DNA of 64,000 nucleotides from UBA4781 sp963674975 (GCA_963674975.1 OY771913.1:1426001-1490000), one strand, 5' to 3'. Shown: positions 16,417-25,434, numbered from the stretch's first letter. Notes: generated by a model from the sequence alone, not told the origin. A program made the numbers and translations.

Positions 16417-16441
16417 GTTTTATATTTTCTCTACTATTGAA

Positions 16442-17725
16442 TTAGTTTTCACCAGACAAGATCACATTGCCCTGTTCAACAACACTGTTTACAGCGTCTT
16501 CTACAGAGACATCGCCCAGCCACATCAGATCAAATTCTGTCTTGATCAGTGTCCAGTAATCTGCTCCATATAGAGGAGAGGGGAATGGAACTGCGGTTTC
16601 CATGGATTCAATGAAATATTTATTGAAGTCATTTGCTTCCACGAATGCGCTTGTATCCACACCGCTGCTGGCTGGTAATCCCATACCAGTATCCAGTACG
16701 ATCTGCTGTCCCTTGGTTGAGAAATATTCCATTACACGCCAGGACAGGTCAGGATTTTTTGCTCCGGTTGGAATAGTCCATGCGTTGACAAAAGCAGTGT
16801 TCAAATTGAGCTTACCCTGCGGTAAGGGCAGTACGGTGTAGTTGATGCCTGCGTCATCCAATGAAACAGTTGTCGATAATCCTCCAGTAATCATCGCAAC
16901 TTTGTTCGCCAGGAATGGGGCATTGCCGGAAGTACCAAATTGTTGAGCCTGTGTTTCGGTGGGAATCGAGCCATCAACCAGGATCATATCACGCAGGAAA
17001 TAGATCGCTTCAATTGCTTCCGCAGAATCAAGCGTAGAGGTTTGACCATCATCACTTACCAAAGTCGCATCATTTTGCATGATCCAGTGTGCAAAGCCAT
17101 CAGCATATTTGGGGAAATAGTATCCCCACTGAGTAGCCTGACCACTATCATCCTTTACGGTCAACTGAGATGCCAGAGCTTTAAAATCAGCCCATGTCCA
17201 ATCCTCGTCCGGGATATCCAGACCGGCTGCTTCAAACAGGTCGGTGTTCAAGAACATAACTTTAGGGGTCACATCACGTGCCACTGCATACACGCTGCCG
17301 TCATAGGTCAACGCATCCAGCACGAATGGATAGAGTTCATTCTTGTAGTCATCGGTAATGTAATCATCCAGATTCATGATAGCGCCGCGATCAGCAAAGA
17401 ACGGCACCTTATCCATCGCAAGCATCATGACATCAGGTAGATCACCGCCACCGGCGATCATGGTCAGGACTTTATCCGCATATCCTTCGCCCACCTGGAT
17501 AAATTCCAATTCAAGATCAGGGTTCTCTGCTTCAAAACCGGCTTTCAGTTCCTGCAAGGGCACTGAGGTTGTGAAATCCCACCAGGATAAGACCTGCACA
17601 ACGGTTTTTTCAACAGGTGCTGCTTCTTCTACTTCCGCAGCTTCCGGGGTAGTAGCTTCAGCCGACGTTCCACATGCTGCTAATAAGAAGGCTGTAATTA
17701 TGATGAAAAAGATACTTTTTTTCAT
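16442..17725 (-). CDS. ABC sugar-binding lipoprotein (family 1)
   Basis: Encodes 427 residues. A lipoprotein signal peptide ends in L-L-A-A-C-G-T near residue 18, followed by an acidic/alanine linker and a family-1 extracellular solute-binding domain (S-W-W-D-F near 48, then the G-G-D-L-P-D-V motif near 93). It would be anchored on the outer face of the cytoplasmic membrane and hand an oligosaccharide to the two permeases encoded upstream. AGGAG lies upstream of the ATG. The ATPase for this importer is not in the operon and is probably a shared MsmK-type subunit elsewhere. Confidence 0.9.
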   Translation of the reverse strand: MKKSIFFIIITAFLLAACGTSAEATTPEAAEVEEAAPVEKTVVQVLSWWDFTTSVPLQELKAGFEAENPDLELEFIQVGEGYADKVLTMIAGGGDLPDVMMLAMDKVPFFADRGAIMNLDDYITDDYKNELYPFVLDALTYDGSVYAVARDVTPKVMFLNTDLFEAAGLDIPDEDWTWADFKALASQLTVKDDSGQATQWGYYFPKYADGFAHWIMQNDATLVSDDGQTSTLDSAEAIEAIYFLRDMILVDGSIPTETQAQQFGTSGNAPFLANKVAMITGGLSTTVSLDDAGINYTVLPLPQGKLNLNTAFVNAWTIPTGAKNPDLSWRVMEYFSTKGQQIVLDTGMGLPASSGVDTSAFVEANDFNKYFIESMETAVPFPSPLYGADYWTLIKTEFDLMWLGDVSVEDAVNSVVEQGNVILSGEN

Positions 17726-17814
17726 TATCTTCTTTACTCCTATTTTGATTTATTTTTGTTTTTTTAGTAATTCATTATTTATTTCCTTCTCCTGTAAAGC
17801 CCTCCTTTCAGTTT

Positions 17815-18678
17815 TTATCTTCCGGTTAATCCCGAACTCAACATTCCATTTATAAAATAGCGCTGGAAAATAACAAAGACCACAATGATTGGCACGATCG
17901 ACAGGGTCGCACCTGCGATCAGCGCCCCCCAGCTTGCATCAATATTGGTCTGTAAGTAGGTCAAACCAACCTGAATCGGCATCTTGTTATAATCGTTGAT
18001 CACAACCAATGGCCATAAGAGGGAATTCCATTGATTTTTAAAGGAAATGATCGCAATAGTTGCCAGCGCAGGTTTTGAATTGGGCAGAATGATCTTTGTG
18101 AATATCTTGAAACGTGAACAGCCATCGATGATCGCTGCTTCTTCCAGTTCTTTTGGAAAAGATAGATAGAACTGGCGCATGAAGAACAGGTTGAACACGA
18201 TATTGGCACTAAAAATCTGAGGAACGATCAATGCCTGATATGAATCTATCCATCCCAGCATACGCATCAAAGCATATTTAGGGATCAGGGTGATATGTCC
18301 CGGTACCATCATCACGGCTAATAACAGCATAAAAACGACATTCTTCCCCGCAAAATTCATCCGCGCAAAAGCATAAGCCGCCAGAGTGCTGATACAAATC
18401 ATGAAGAACGGCACTATTGTTGAGATAAGCGCGGAATTTAGTAGAAAGCGACCAAATGGAAGAATCGTCAGAACACGTTCATAGTTTTCAAGGGTGAAGG
18501 GATCCGGTATCAGATCGAGAGGGTTTCCATTATATAACTGTGTATCTTCTTTAAAAGATGCCGATATGGACCACAGAAATGGATACAGCATAATGATGGA
18601 GATCACGATTAACATCAAATACATGCTGGAAGTTGAGAAAAATTTAAAAGTATGTCTTTTTGATATTGGTTTAAGCAT
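17815..18678 (-). CDS. Carbohydrate ABC permease, MalG type
   Basis: Encodes 287 residues with six hydrophobic segments and the cytosolic EAA loop (E-L-E-E-A-A-I-I-D-G-C-S near residue 197), which docks the ATPase. The C-terminal ends in G-L-T-G-R as is typical for MalG-type subunits. It follows the MalF-type permease by 18 bases. Substrate specificity resides with the binding protein; the operon's kinase, SIS proteins and glycosidase suggest a di- or oligosaccharide. Confidence 0.92.
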   Translation of the reverse strand: MLKPISKRHTFKFFSTSSMYLMLIVISIIMLYPFLWSISASFKEDTQLYNGNPLDLIPDPFTLENYERVLTILPFGRFLLNSALISTIVPFFMICISTLAAYAFARMNFAGKNVVFMLLLAVMMVPGHITLIPKYALMRMLGWIDSYQALIVPQIFSANIVFNLFFMRQFYLSFPKELEEAAIIDGCSRFKIFTKIILPNSKPALATIAIISFKNQWNSLLWPLVVINDYNKMPIQVGLTYLQTNIDASWGALIAGATLSIVPIIVVFVIFQRYFINGMLSSGLTGR

Positions 18679-18696
18679 GATTCATCTTTTCCTTTT

Positions 18697-19593
18697 TTAA
18701 TAGACAACTTCTTTCTTTTTTCTCACTAAAAATTGAGCCAGGGTCACCACAAACAGTATGAAGAACAGCACCCATGCCATAGCAGATGCATAACCCATAC
18801 GCGGCGGGGCTGATCTAAATCCACGTGTGTAGATGTAATACATCAGAGTATTGGTTGACCCGCCCGGTCCACCCTCGGTCATCACATAGATAGATTCAAA
18901 AATATTGAATGCCTCGATGATCAGCAAGGTAGTAACAAAAAAAGTGGTGTTTGAAAGCAGGGGAATCGTGATATGGCGTATCCTCTGCCACGAATTCGCG
19001 CCGTCCAACTCAGCCGCTTCGTATAGCTCATTAGGAATATTCTGTAAACCTGTCAGGTACATGATCATGTAGTAGCCTGAAACCTGCCACAACCGCAGTA
19101 TTACCAGCGCCGGTTTTGCCCACATAGTAGATTCCAACCAGCGCGGTGGATCGACCACGCCCAAACCTCTCAAGATCGTATTAATAATGCCCAGGTCAGG
19201 ATTGAGAATCCATAACCACACCATACTCACAGCAACAGTGGAAGTGATGCATGGGAGATAAAAAGATGCCCTGAAGAACGCACTTCCTTTAATTTTTCTA
19301 TTGAGCAGGATAGCAAAGAATAAAGCGATAATGATTCCGAGGGGAACAATAGCAACTACAAAATAAAGTGTGTTCAGTAAACACTCTTTAAAAACCGGGT
19401 CGCTGAAAATTTTCCGATAATTTTCAAAACCGACGAATGTCGGAGGCGTAAGCAATTCCCATCGTGTTAATGAAATCTTGAAAGAATAAACCAGAGTGCC
19501 ATAGGTAAAGATACCAACTCCAATTACCAGAGGAAGAATAAACAACCAGCCAGATAGAGATTCCTTCTTTTGAAGTGTTGACATTTTAGGCAT
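18697..19593 (-). CDS. Carbohydrate ABC permease, MalF/UgpA type
   Basis: Encodes 298 residues with a short cytosolic N-terminus, six membrane segments and an EAA loop (E-L-Y-E-A-A-E-L-D-G-A near residue 190). The T-E-G-G-P-G-G-S-T-N motif in the last periplasmic loop is typical of the family. AAGGAA precedes the ATG. It is the first transport gene after the GntR regulator and pairs with the MalG-type permease that follows. Confidence 0.92.
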   Translation of the reverse strand: MPKMSTLQKKESLSGWLFILPLVIGVGIFTYGTLVYSFKISLTRWELLTPPTFVGFENYRKIFSDPVFKECLLNTLYFVVAIVPLGIIIALFFAILLNRKIKGSAFFRASFYLPCITSTVAVSMVWLWILNPDLGIINTILRGLGVVDPPRWLESTMWAKPALVILRLWQVSGYYMIMYLTGLQNIPNELYEAAELDGANSWQRIRHITIPLLSNTTFFVTTLLIIEAFNIFESIYVMTEGGPGGSTNTLMYYIYTRGFRSAPPRMGYASAMAWVLFFILFVVTLAQFLVRKKKEVVY

Positions 19594-19619
19594 TTTGGAT
19601 TCCTTGTTTATCGACGAAA

Positions 19620-20357
19620 TTATGCTTCCACTGCCACGAGATCGACATCAAACACATATAGATCTCCACGATAAACTGAGATCACGATCTCGATCTGCTC
19701 ATTGTTCTTATCAAACGTATTTCGGGTTAATCTCAATACAGCATCCCCCACCCTAATACCCAATAATTCCGCCTCAGCCTTTGTGCTCAATCCCGCTCGA
19801 ATCTGCTGTTTCGCACGAACCGGGCTGATCCCGATCTTATCTCTCAGCAAGGCATAAAAAGACTGGCTCAAGTCTTCTTCCAAAAGACCTTCGCTGTTTT
19901 CTTCGGTCAAATAGACAGTTTCCAAACACATGGGTTTACCATCAGCCAGACGCAGCCTTTTCAATTGAAAGACTTGCACCCCTACCGGTACTTTGAATTT
20001 TTCTGCCAAGAAAGGTTCTGCTTCGATATAGCCGGCATCTATTACTTTTGTGCTGGGTTTCTTTCCCTGGGCGATCATGTCTTCACTGAATCCTGTTAGC
20101 TTTTTCAGGGTTTGCTTGATCTTTGGTTCAGCGATATAACTCCCTTTTCCAACTTCTCTTTCTACAATTCCTTCTTGCGCGAGGATGGTAAAAGCATGCC
20201 GTACGGTCATTCTGCTCACCCCAAACAAATCGGTTAGCTCGCGTTCCGTCGGAATCTGCATTCCCACTCTCCATTCATTGGAATCGACCTTATCCTTGAT
20301 GAATTGATAGATCTGGAAATATGCTGGAATTGGGCTGTTCTTATCTACTGCTGTCAT
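19620..20357 (-). CDS. GntR-family regulator with UTRA domain
   Basis: Encodes 245 residues: winged helix-turn-helix at residues about 8-75 (P-T-E-R-E-L-x-x-L-F-G-V-S-R-M-T-V-R-H-A) and a C-terminal UTRA ligand-binding domain of the HutC/YvoA group. Members of this group sense sugar phosphates such as glucosamine 6-phosphate. It is the promoter-proximal gene of the ABC/SIS/kinase operon, and a candidate operator lies in its own promoter, so it likely represses the operon until the inducing sugar phosphate accumulates. Confidence 0.9.
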   Translation of the reverse strand: MTAVDKNSPIPAYFQIYQFIKDKVDSNEWRVGMQIPTERELTDLFGVSRMTVRHAFTILAQEGIVEREVGKGSYIAEPKIKQTLKKLTGFSEDMIAQGKKPSTKVIDAGYIEAEPFLAEKFKVPVGVQVFQLKRLRLADGKPMCLETVYLTEENSEGLLEEDLSQSFYALLRDKIGISPVRAKQQIRAGLSTKAEAELLGIRVGDAVLRLTRNTFDKNNEQIEIVISVYRGDLYVFDVDLVAVEA

Positions 20358-20388
20358 ATTATTCTCGTGTATATGTTTAGATATATAT

Positions 20389-20427
20389 ATGTATATACCA
20401 ATATAGCATAAAAAATTGCCCTGTCAA
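20389..20427 (-). promoter_or_regulatory. Promoter and UTRA-type operator for the sugar operon
   Basis: On the minus strand a consensus TTGACA (20427-20422), a 16-base spacer and TATATT (20405-20400) are followed directly by TTGGTATATACAT, an imperfect palindrome of the TGGTATA/TATACCA type recognised by YvoA/NagR/DasR-like regulators. The overlap of -10 box and operator supports repression by the adjacent GntR/UTRA protein. Confidence 0.65.
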
Positions 20428-20553
20428 GATAGTTCTATTGATGTCAATCTCTTTCGTTTCCAGGAATGAATATTTTTAGATATCAGGTTCTGCTTCCTCT
20501 CCTGCTAACAGGAAAAATCAGGAAGGGATTATTTTGCATTAAAATACGCATAC

Positions 20554-22431
20554 ATGAAAAAGCCAAACCGTGTGCGGTTTTTCTCTCTTATCCTCCTCGC
20601 CGCATTCCTCACTGCATTGATCCCTTCTCCTGCGTTTGCACAGAGCGGGTTAAGAGCTGTTCTCACACAGCCCGATCTCTCCCAATTTCCCAGCATGACC
20701 ACTTATGTGGATGTCTATGATGCGCAGGACAATTTTGTTGGCAACCTCACCACCGACCAGTTCACGCTCGAAGAAGATGGTGAAGAACGCACCATCAACG
20801 AAGCCACCCGCATCGAGCCGGGACTGCACACCATCCTTGCTCTCAATCTCGCTCCTTCCCTGAATAATAAAGTCGGCGAAGATACCACCCGCTATGAAGA
20901 CGTTATCAACATTCTCTCTTCCTGGCTCCAAACACTGCAGAGTAATGCGTCCAATCTTTACAGTCTTACCAGTAATGAGAAAGCCCTTCTTCAGCGCAGC
21001 AGCAGCACACAGGAACTGCAGCAAACGCTGCAATCGTACCAGCCGAATCTTTATAATTACGAAGCTGATCTCGAAAGCTTGAATTACGCCCTTGATGTGG
21101 CTGCCCAGGAAACGCAGTCCACCAACCATGCCAAACAGGCAGTACTGTATATCACTCCCCTCCCCGATGACAACGATCTGGATAATATCCCCATTCTGGC
21201 AGCACGGGCAGCAGATTTGGGTGTGCCGGTTTATGTCTGGCTGGTCGCAAAAGAAGCCAGTTCCAACTCACAGGCTGCCGAAACTCTGCGCGACCTGGCT
21301 GAAACTACCGGCGGTCAATTTTTTTTATATGATGAAGAAGTCGAAGCTCCCAACCCTGAAGATTACCTCTCAGCTCTGCGCTACACCTACCGCCTGCGCT
21401 ATACATCTTCCATTAACCAGAGCGGTTTTCATTATATTCAGGTAAGGGTTGACCGCGGAGTGCAGCAGGCTGAAACCGATGGCGTTTCTTTTCAGATCGA
21501 ACTGCTTGCTCCTGAAGTGACCATCATTGCCCTGCCCCCGCAAATTCAGCTGGTATGGGTCGAAAACGAGGAAGGCAAGAAAGTACTGAAGCCTGATTTC
21601 ATCACCCTGCAGATCAGCGTAACCTTTCCCGATGGGTATAACCGCCAGTTGAAGTATTCACGCCTGCTGGTAGATGGAGAAGAAGTCATCAAACTCGACC
21701 AGCAGCCTTTTGAATGGCTTGGCTGGCCGCTGGGAGGATTCCGTGTTACCGCACTGCATACTGTGCAGATCGAAGTGGAAGATATTTTGGGATTCACCGC
21801 CCAGAGCAGCACACGTGAAGTGGAGATCATCGTTGCCCAGCGTTACACCGGTTTTTGGGGCAGCCTGACCATTTTCGTCAATTCCGGCGGATGGATACTT
21901 TTTGCAGTACTGGCGGCATTTGGTGGTTTGGTTGCGTATCTCAATGTGCGCCGCCGTAATCCACGCCTGGCACCTACCGGCGGAGAACCTGCCATTTCTT
22001 TTGATGAAGATCCCCTTACCCAGCAGGTTTTCATCCCCGCAGAATCTTCGCGCCTGGGTTCGAGTACCGAAAACCTTCAGCTCATTCCCCAACTTATCCC
22101 TGCAGATACCGAAGAAATGAAAAATTCTCAAAATGGGGAAAAAGCTGTCTCTCTGCTGGATATTGATACTATCATCGGCAGTGACAAAAACCAGGCTAAG
22201 CTGGTACTGGAACATTCTTCAGTCAGCCCCCTGCATTCCCGTATTCATCGATCCTCCCAGGGTACATTGATCCTTTCAGATCTGGGTTCTGAAAGCGGGA
22301 CCTGGGTAAATTATGCGCCGGTGTCGAAAAAAGGTACGGTGCTGCGCAATAATGACCTCATCCACTTTGGTGAGGTGGCTTACCGCTACCAGCTGGTTCC
22401 CATGCGTATTAAAAACCAGAAGTCCGCTTGA
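20554..22431 (+). CDS. Membrane protein with VWA-like ectodomain and FHA domain
   Basis: Encodes 625 residues. A signal peptide (cleavage after A-F-A near residue 29) leads into an extracellular VWA-like region whose metal-site motif is degenerate (N-L-A-P-S instead of D-x-S-x-S), then a beta-rich Ig-like segment, one membrane helix near residues 443-463 and a cytosolic FHA domain (residues about 530-605, with S-V-S-P-L-H-S-R-I-H and D-L-G-S-E-S-G-T-W-V-N). FHA domains bind phosphothreonine, so the protein may link an extracytoplasmic signal to Ser/Thr kinase signalling. A TAAAAT box lies 8 bases before the ATG and no ribosome site is seen, consistent with a leaderless transcript. Confidence 0.85.
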   Translation: MKKPNRVRFFSLILLAAFLTALIPSPAFAQSGLRAVLTQPDLSQFPSMTTYVDVYDAQDNFVGNLTTDQFTLEEDGEERTINEATRIEPGLHTILALNLAPSLNNKVGEDTTRYEDVINILSSWLQTLQSNASNLYSLTSNEKALLQRSSSTQELQQTLQSYQPNLYNYEADLESLNYALDVAAQETQSTNHAKQAVLYITPLPDDNDLDNIPILAARAADLGVPVYVWLVAKEASSNSQAAETLRDLAETTGGQFFLYDEEVEAPNPEDYLSALRYTYRLRYTSSINQSGFHYIQVRVDRGVQQAETDGVSFQIELLAPEVTIIALPPQIQLVWVENEEGKKVLKPDFITLQISVTFPDGYNRQLKYSRLLVDGEEVIKLDQQPFEWLGWPLGGFRVTALHTVQIEVEDILGFTAQSSTREVEIIVAQRYTGFWGSLTIFVNSGGWILFAVLAAFGGLVAYLNVRRRNPRLAPTGGEPAISFDEDPLTQQVFIPAESSRLGSSTENLQLIPQLIPADTEEMKNSQNGEKAVSLLDIDTIIGSDKNQAKLVLEHSSVSPLHSRIHRSSQGTLILSDLGSESGTWVNYAPVSKKGTVLRNNDLIHFGEVAYRYQLVPMRIKNQKSA

Positions 22432-22435
22432 GTTT

Positions 22436-23308
22436 TCACCACGAGCGGATCAACTCTGTTTTTTCAAGCAGCTGCTTTGCCTGTCGATAAACAGGCATAT
22501 CCACCAGGCTCCCCTGCATGCCCAATGCGCCTTTTCCTTCCACCATCTGCTGTTCATATTCCGATTTGATCCGCATTGCTTTTTCCACCTCTTCCCTGGT
22601 GGGAGAAAAAGCTTCCTGAACAACAGGGATCTGATTGGGGTGGATAACCTGCTTTCCGCAATAACCCATCTGCGCACCTTCCAGCGCTTCAGCTCTGATA
22701 ACCTCAAGATCTTTGTAATTATTGCAGACCAGGTCGATGGCATCCAGTTTATAGGCGGCTGCGAAGAGCACCATCTGGCTGCGCGCGTAGAATATTTCTC
22801 GGCTGGCTGCAGTGCGGCTTGCGCCCAAACTGACAGCCAGGTCTTCAGCCCCAAAGATAAGCGCGGTCAGGCGGGGCGTCGCCTCGCAGATCTCTTTTAA
22901 ATTAACAAAGCTGCGCGCCGTCTCGATAATGGCAATCAAACGGACCGATCCGATAGGCAGTTCGCTCTGAATTTCAAATGCTTCGAGAAAACCATCCACA
23001 TACTGCAGCGGTTGTGCATCTTCCACTTTAGGGATAACAATACCCTGTGGAACGGCGTCGATCATAATACGCAGGTCAGGCAAGAAATAAGGTGTTGCAG
23101 GAGCATTGATACGCACCAGTCGTTCCGATTTTCCAAAATCAAAGGTCCCCAGGGCATGAGCCGCTGTCAGACGCGCCTCTTCTTTTTTCGAAGGAGAAAC
23201 AGCGTCCTCCAGATCCACACAAACACAATCTGCTTTGAAAGTGCAGGCTTTTTCTATCTTGTGCTCATCATTGCCCGGGGTATATAAAAACGCTCTTCGC
23301 AGCTGCAT
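22436..23308 (-). CDS. HpcH/HpaI aldolase, citrate-lyase-beta (CitE)-like
   Basis: Encodes 290 residues of the CitE/malyl-CoA lyase barrel. Motifs include L-Y-T-P-G-N near the N-terminus, D-L-E-D-A-V at about 31-36, a magnesium-binding I-E-T-A near 145 and F-G-A-E-D-L near 170, then a G-K-x-x-I-H-P-x-Q-I motif that places it with stand-alone CoA-ester lyases (L-malyl-, methylmalyl- or citramalyl-CoA). GAGAGG precedes the ATG. It converges on the FHA gene with four bases between stop codons. No alpha or gamma citrate lyase subunit is adjacent, favouring a CoA-ester lyase role. Confidence 0.88.
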   Translation of the reverse strand: MQLRRAFLYTPGNDEHKIEKACTFKADCVCVDLEDAVSPSKKEEARLTAAHALGTFDFGKSERLVRINAPATPYFLPDLRIMIDAVPQGIVIPKVEDAQPLQYVDGFLEAFEIQSELPIGSVRLIAIIETARSFVNLKEICEATPRLTALIFGAEDLAVSLGASRTAASREIFYARSQMVLFAAAYKLDAIDLVCNNYKDLEVIRAEALEGAQMGYCGKQVIHPNQIPVVQEAFSPTREEVEKAMRIKSEYEQQMVEGKGALGMQGSLVDMPVYRQAKQLLEKTELIRSW

Positions 23309-23415
23309 ACAACCTCTCTTTCATTGGAACTAATTATAGTAAAAAGGAAGAATCTGTGCGGTTGTGTCGCATTCGTAATTATGATAGAATTTTGCCGCAC
23401 TGTACTTTATATATT

Positions 23416-23504
23416 GGAGGGATGGCCGAGTGGCTTAAGGCGCCTGTCTTGAAAACAGGTGTGGGGTGAACGCTCCACCGTGGGTTCGAATCCCTCTCCC
23501 TCCG
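23416..23504 (+). tRNA. tRNA-Ser (UGA anticodon)
   Basis: Acceptor GGAGGGA (23416-23422) pairs with TCCCTCC (23497-23503), with discriminator G. The anticodon loop CTTGAAA gives TGA, reading UCA. A long variable arm and the GGTTCGAATCC T-arm identify it as a type II serine tRNA. CCA is not encoded. Confidence 0.96.
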
Positions 23505-23520
23505 CTGTACATACAATAAT

Positions 23521-23612
23521 GGGGAGGTGCCAGAGTGGCTGAATGGGACCGCCTGCTAAGTGGTTGTCGGGGATTAAAACCTCGACCGAGGGTTCGAATC
23601 CCTCCCTCCCCG
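23521..23612 (+). tRNA. tRNA-Ser (GCU anticodon)
   Basis: Acceptor GGGGAGG (23521-23527) pairs with CCTCCCC (23605-23611), discriminator G. The anticodon stem ACCGC/GTGGT closes the loop CTGCTAA, giving GCT (reads AGC/AGU). It has a long variable arm and standard T-arm, and lies 16 bases after tRNA-Ser(UGA), so both are likely one transcript. CCA is not encoded. Confidence 0.96.
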
Positions 23613-23730
23613 CTGCTTTTTCTTTTTTAATCACCTGATCGAATGATCTCAATCGCTGAAAACTGTCTATTTTGATGTTTTCTTTCATCTGTTTATCGAG
23701 AAAAGCATCAATGCCAAAGCAGGAGGAATC

Positions 23731-24198
23731 ATGACACTCTCAGAAAAATCACAACTCGTACAGCAGGTGCTGGAGCAGCACAATCTATCGCTGGAAGTCA
23801 TCGAACTGGATGCTTCCACGCGCACTGCGCAGGAAGCTGCAGATGCCGTTGGATGCGAGATCGGGCAGATCTGCAAATCGCTGGTCTTTCGAACCGGTGA
23901 CAAGCCCCTTCTTTTCCTTGTCAGCGGAAATAATCGGCTGGATGTAACAAAAGTGTCTGCGGCGCTCGGTTTTCCTCTCGAAAAAGCAGATGCCAGCTTT
24001 ACCAAAGAAAAGACCGGCTTTGCTATCGGAGGTATCCCTCCCGTTGCCCACACCACCCCCATTGCCACTTATATCGATCGCACGCTGCTTGATTACGAAA
24101 TAATCTGGGCAGCCGCGGGAACACCTCATTCTGTCTTTAAATTAGAAAGCCACCTGCTGCTCCCGCTTACAGGTGGCACTGTGATCGATGTGATCTAG
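23731..24198 (+). CDS. YbaK/EbsC-family aminoacyl-tRNA deacylase
   Basis: Encodes 155 residues of the YbaK/ProX editing fold, which hydrolyses mischarged aminoacyl-tRNA. The conserved lysine in I-C-K-S-L-V-F near residue 49, the G-N-x-R-L-D segment and the late G-G-I-P-P-V-A-H/A-A-A-G-T-P-H blocks match. GGAGGA precedes the ATG. It sits directly after the serine tRNA pair, although the family commonly edits Cys-, Pro- or Ala-tRNA; the placement may be coincidental. Confidence 0.9.
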   Translation: MTLSEKSQLVQQVLEQHNLSLEVIELDASTRTAQEAADAVGCEIGQICKSLVFRTGDKPLLFLVSGNNRLDVTKVSAALGFPLEKADASFTKEKTGFAIGGIPPVAHTTPIATYIDRTLLDYEIIWAAAGTPHSVFKLESHLLLPLTGGTVIDVI

Positions 24199-24207
24199 AA
24201 TTTATAT

Positions 24208-24843
24208 TTATGCAAAATAGCTGATCGCTAATCGAGCAGCCTGGCTGGCATCCGCGGAATATCCATCCGCCCCGATCTGTTTGGCAAATTGTTCGGTGAC
24301 CGGTGCTCCGCCAACCATAACCTTCACGGAATCTCGAACGCCCGCGTTCTTCAACGCGTCAATTACAGCTTTCATATTCAGCATGGTCGTGGTAAGCAGT
24401 GCAGACATTGCCACAATATTTGCCTCTTTCTCTTTTGCGGCTTCTACAAATTTCTCCGGAGAAACATCTGTGCCCAGATCATAGATCTCAAAACCGGCGC
24501 CTTCCATCATCATTGCGACCAGGTTCTTGCCAATATCGTGCAGATCGCCTTTTACGGTTCCGATCACCACCCTGCCCAACGGCTTTATATCTTCCGCCAC
24601 CAACAGCGGTTTGATCAGATCCAATCCACCCTGCATGGCACGAGCCGCAACCAGCATCTCAGGCACAAAATATTCCCCTTCTTCGAACAGCTTGCCTACT
24701 TCAGCCATCGCCGGAACCAAACCATTCTTTAAAATATCATCGGCATTAACTTTTGCATCGATAGCCGCCTGTACATTTGTCTGGCAGCCTTCCATATCTC
24801 CATCCAAAATACTTTCTCTAATATTATTTAATAATTCGCTCAT
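24208..24843 (-). CDS. Methyltransferase corrinoid protein (MtbC/MtaC-like)
   Basis: Encodes 211 residues: an N-terminal four-helix cap (residues 1-85) and a Rossmann-type B12-binding domain with the lower-ligand motif D-L-H-D-I-G near 101-106, the G-x-D-V segment and a late G-G-A-P-V. Such proteins shuttle methyl groups between methylamines, methanol or methoxyl compounds and a second methyltransferase. Neither the substrate-specific nor the CoM/tetrahydrofolate methyltransferase nor a reactivase is adjacent, so it is an orphan in this window. GGAG precedes the ATG. Confidence 0.92.
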   Translation of the reverse strand: MSELLNNIRESILDGDMEGCQTNVQAAIDAKVNADDILKNGLVPAMAEVGKLFEEGEYFVPEMLVAARAMQGGLDLIKPLLVAEDIKPLGRVVIGTVKGDLHDIGKNLVAMMMEGAGFEIYDLGTDVSPEKFVEAAKEKEANIVAMSALLTTTMLNMKAVIDALKNAGVRDSVKVMVGGAPVTEQFAKQIGADGYSADASQAARLAISYFA

Positions 24844-25033
24844 TTCTTCTCCATTCTACAAGAACCGATCAATCGATTCGAGATACCAGGGTATCCTACT
24901 CAAGCTTTCTGATCCTTCCATTTTAATCAAAGAATTGACGGTTTCCGAGAACAAAATTTCATTAATCTACTTTTATTTTTTTTCAGAATTGCATTAAGCG
25001 AATTTTCTGAGATCAATCCTTAGAAAATTACAA

Positions 25034-25411
25034 CTATTTCTTCTGCAATAACACCAAAAGGTTCTCTTTCGAAAAAGCTTTTTGAATATTTGCCTTGTTC
25101 CTCAAATGAATGGTTATCTTTCCGGGAAGTGCAATGAAAGGGAACCAGGCTGTTTTACAGAGAGCATCCCAATCGAATTTGGTTTTTTCGATCATTACGG
25201 AAAGCTTTTCATTCCCCATCTTCTTCTTATCATCAAACTTTATTTCTTTTTTGATCGCCTCAAAGATCGTATAAAAACTGCGGTGCGCTAAAAACACACT
25301 TAAGCCATATAAAATGATGAATCCATTAATATATAAACTATATGCCTGATAAAACGCATAAATCGCACGACCAAATTCCCCTAATAAACTCTGTATGAAA
25401 GCACCAATCAT
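25034..25411 (-). CDS. Small membrane-anchored protein of unknown function
   Basis: Encodes 125 residues. An N-terminal hydrophobic region (about residues 20-45) is followed by a lysine-rich cytosolic segment and a tail of mixed composition. No family is recognised. GGTGGAG precedes the ATG. It is the last gene after the galactitol-type PTS permease, separated from it by a hairpin, and may belong to that operon; nothing else suggests a role. Confidence 0.6.
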   Translation of the reverse strand: MIGAFIQSLLGEFGRAIYAFYQAYSLYINGFIILYGLSVFLAHRSFYTIFEAIKKEIKFDDKKKMGNEKLSVMIEKTKFDWDALCKTAWFPFIALPGKITIHLRNKANIQKAFSKENLLVLLQKK

Positions 25412-25434
25412 TACTCCACCTCTTTTGAAAAGAT

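Noticed and set aside
23731..24198. Functional link between YbaK-type deacylase and the neighbouring serine tRNAs
   Set aside because: Known family members edit Cys-, Pro- or Ala-tRNA, and adjacency alone is weak evidence.
24844..25033. Gap between corrinoid protein and small membrane protein checked for a methyltransferase fragment or riboswitch
   Set aside because: Only AT-rich DNA; no B12-box-like or cobalamin riboswitch pattern seen.
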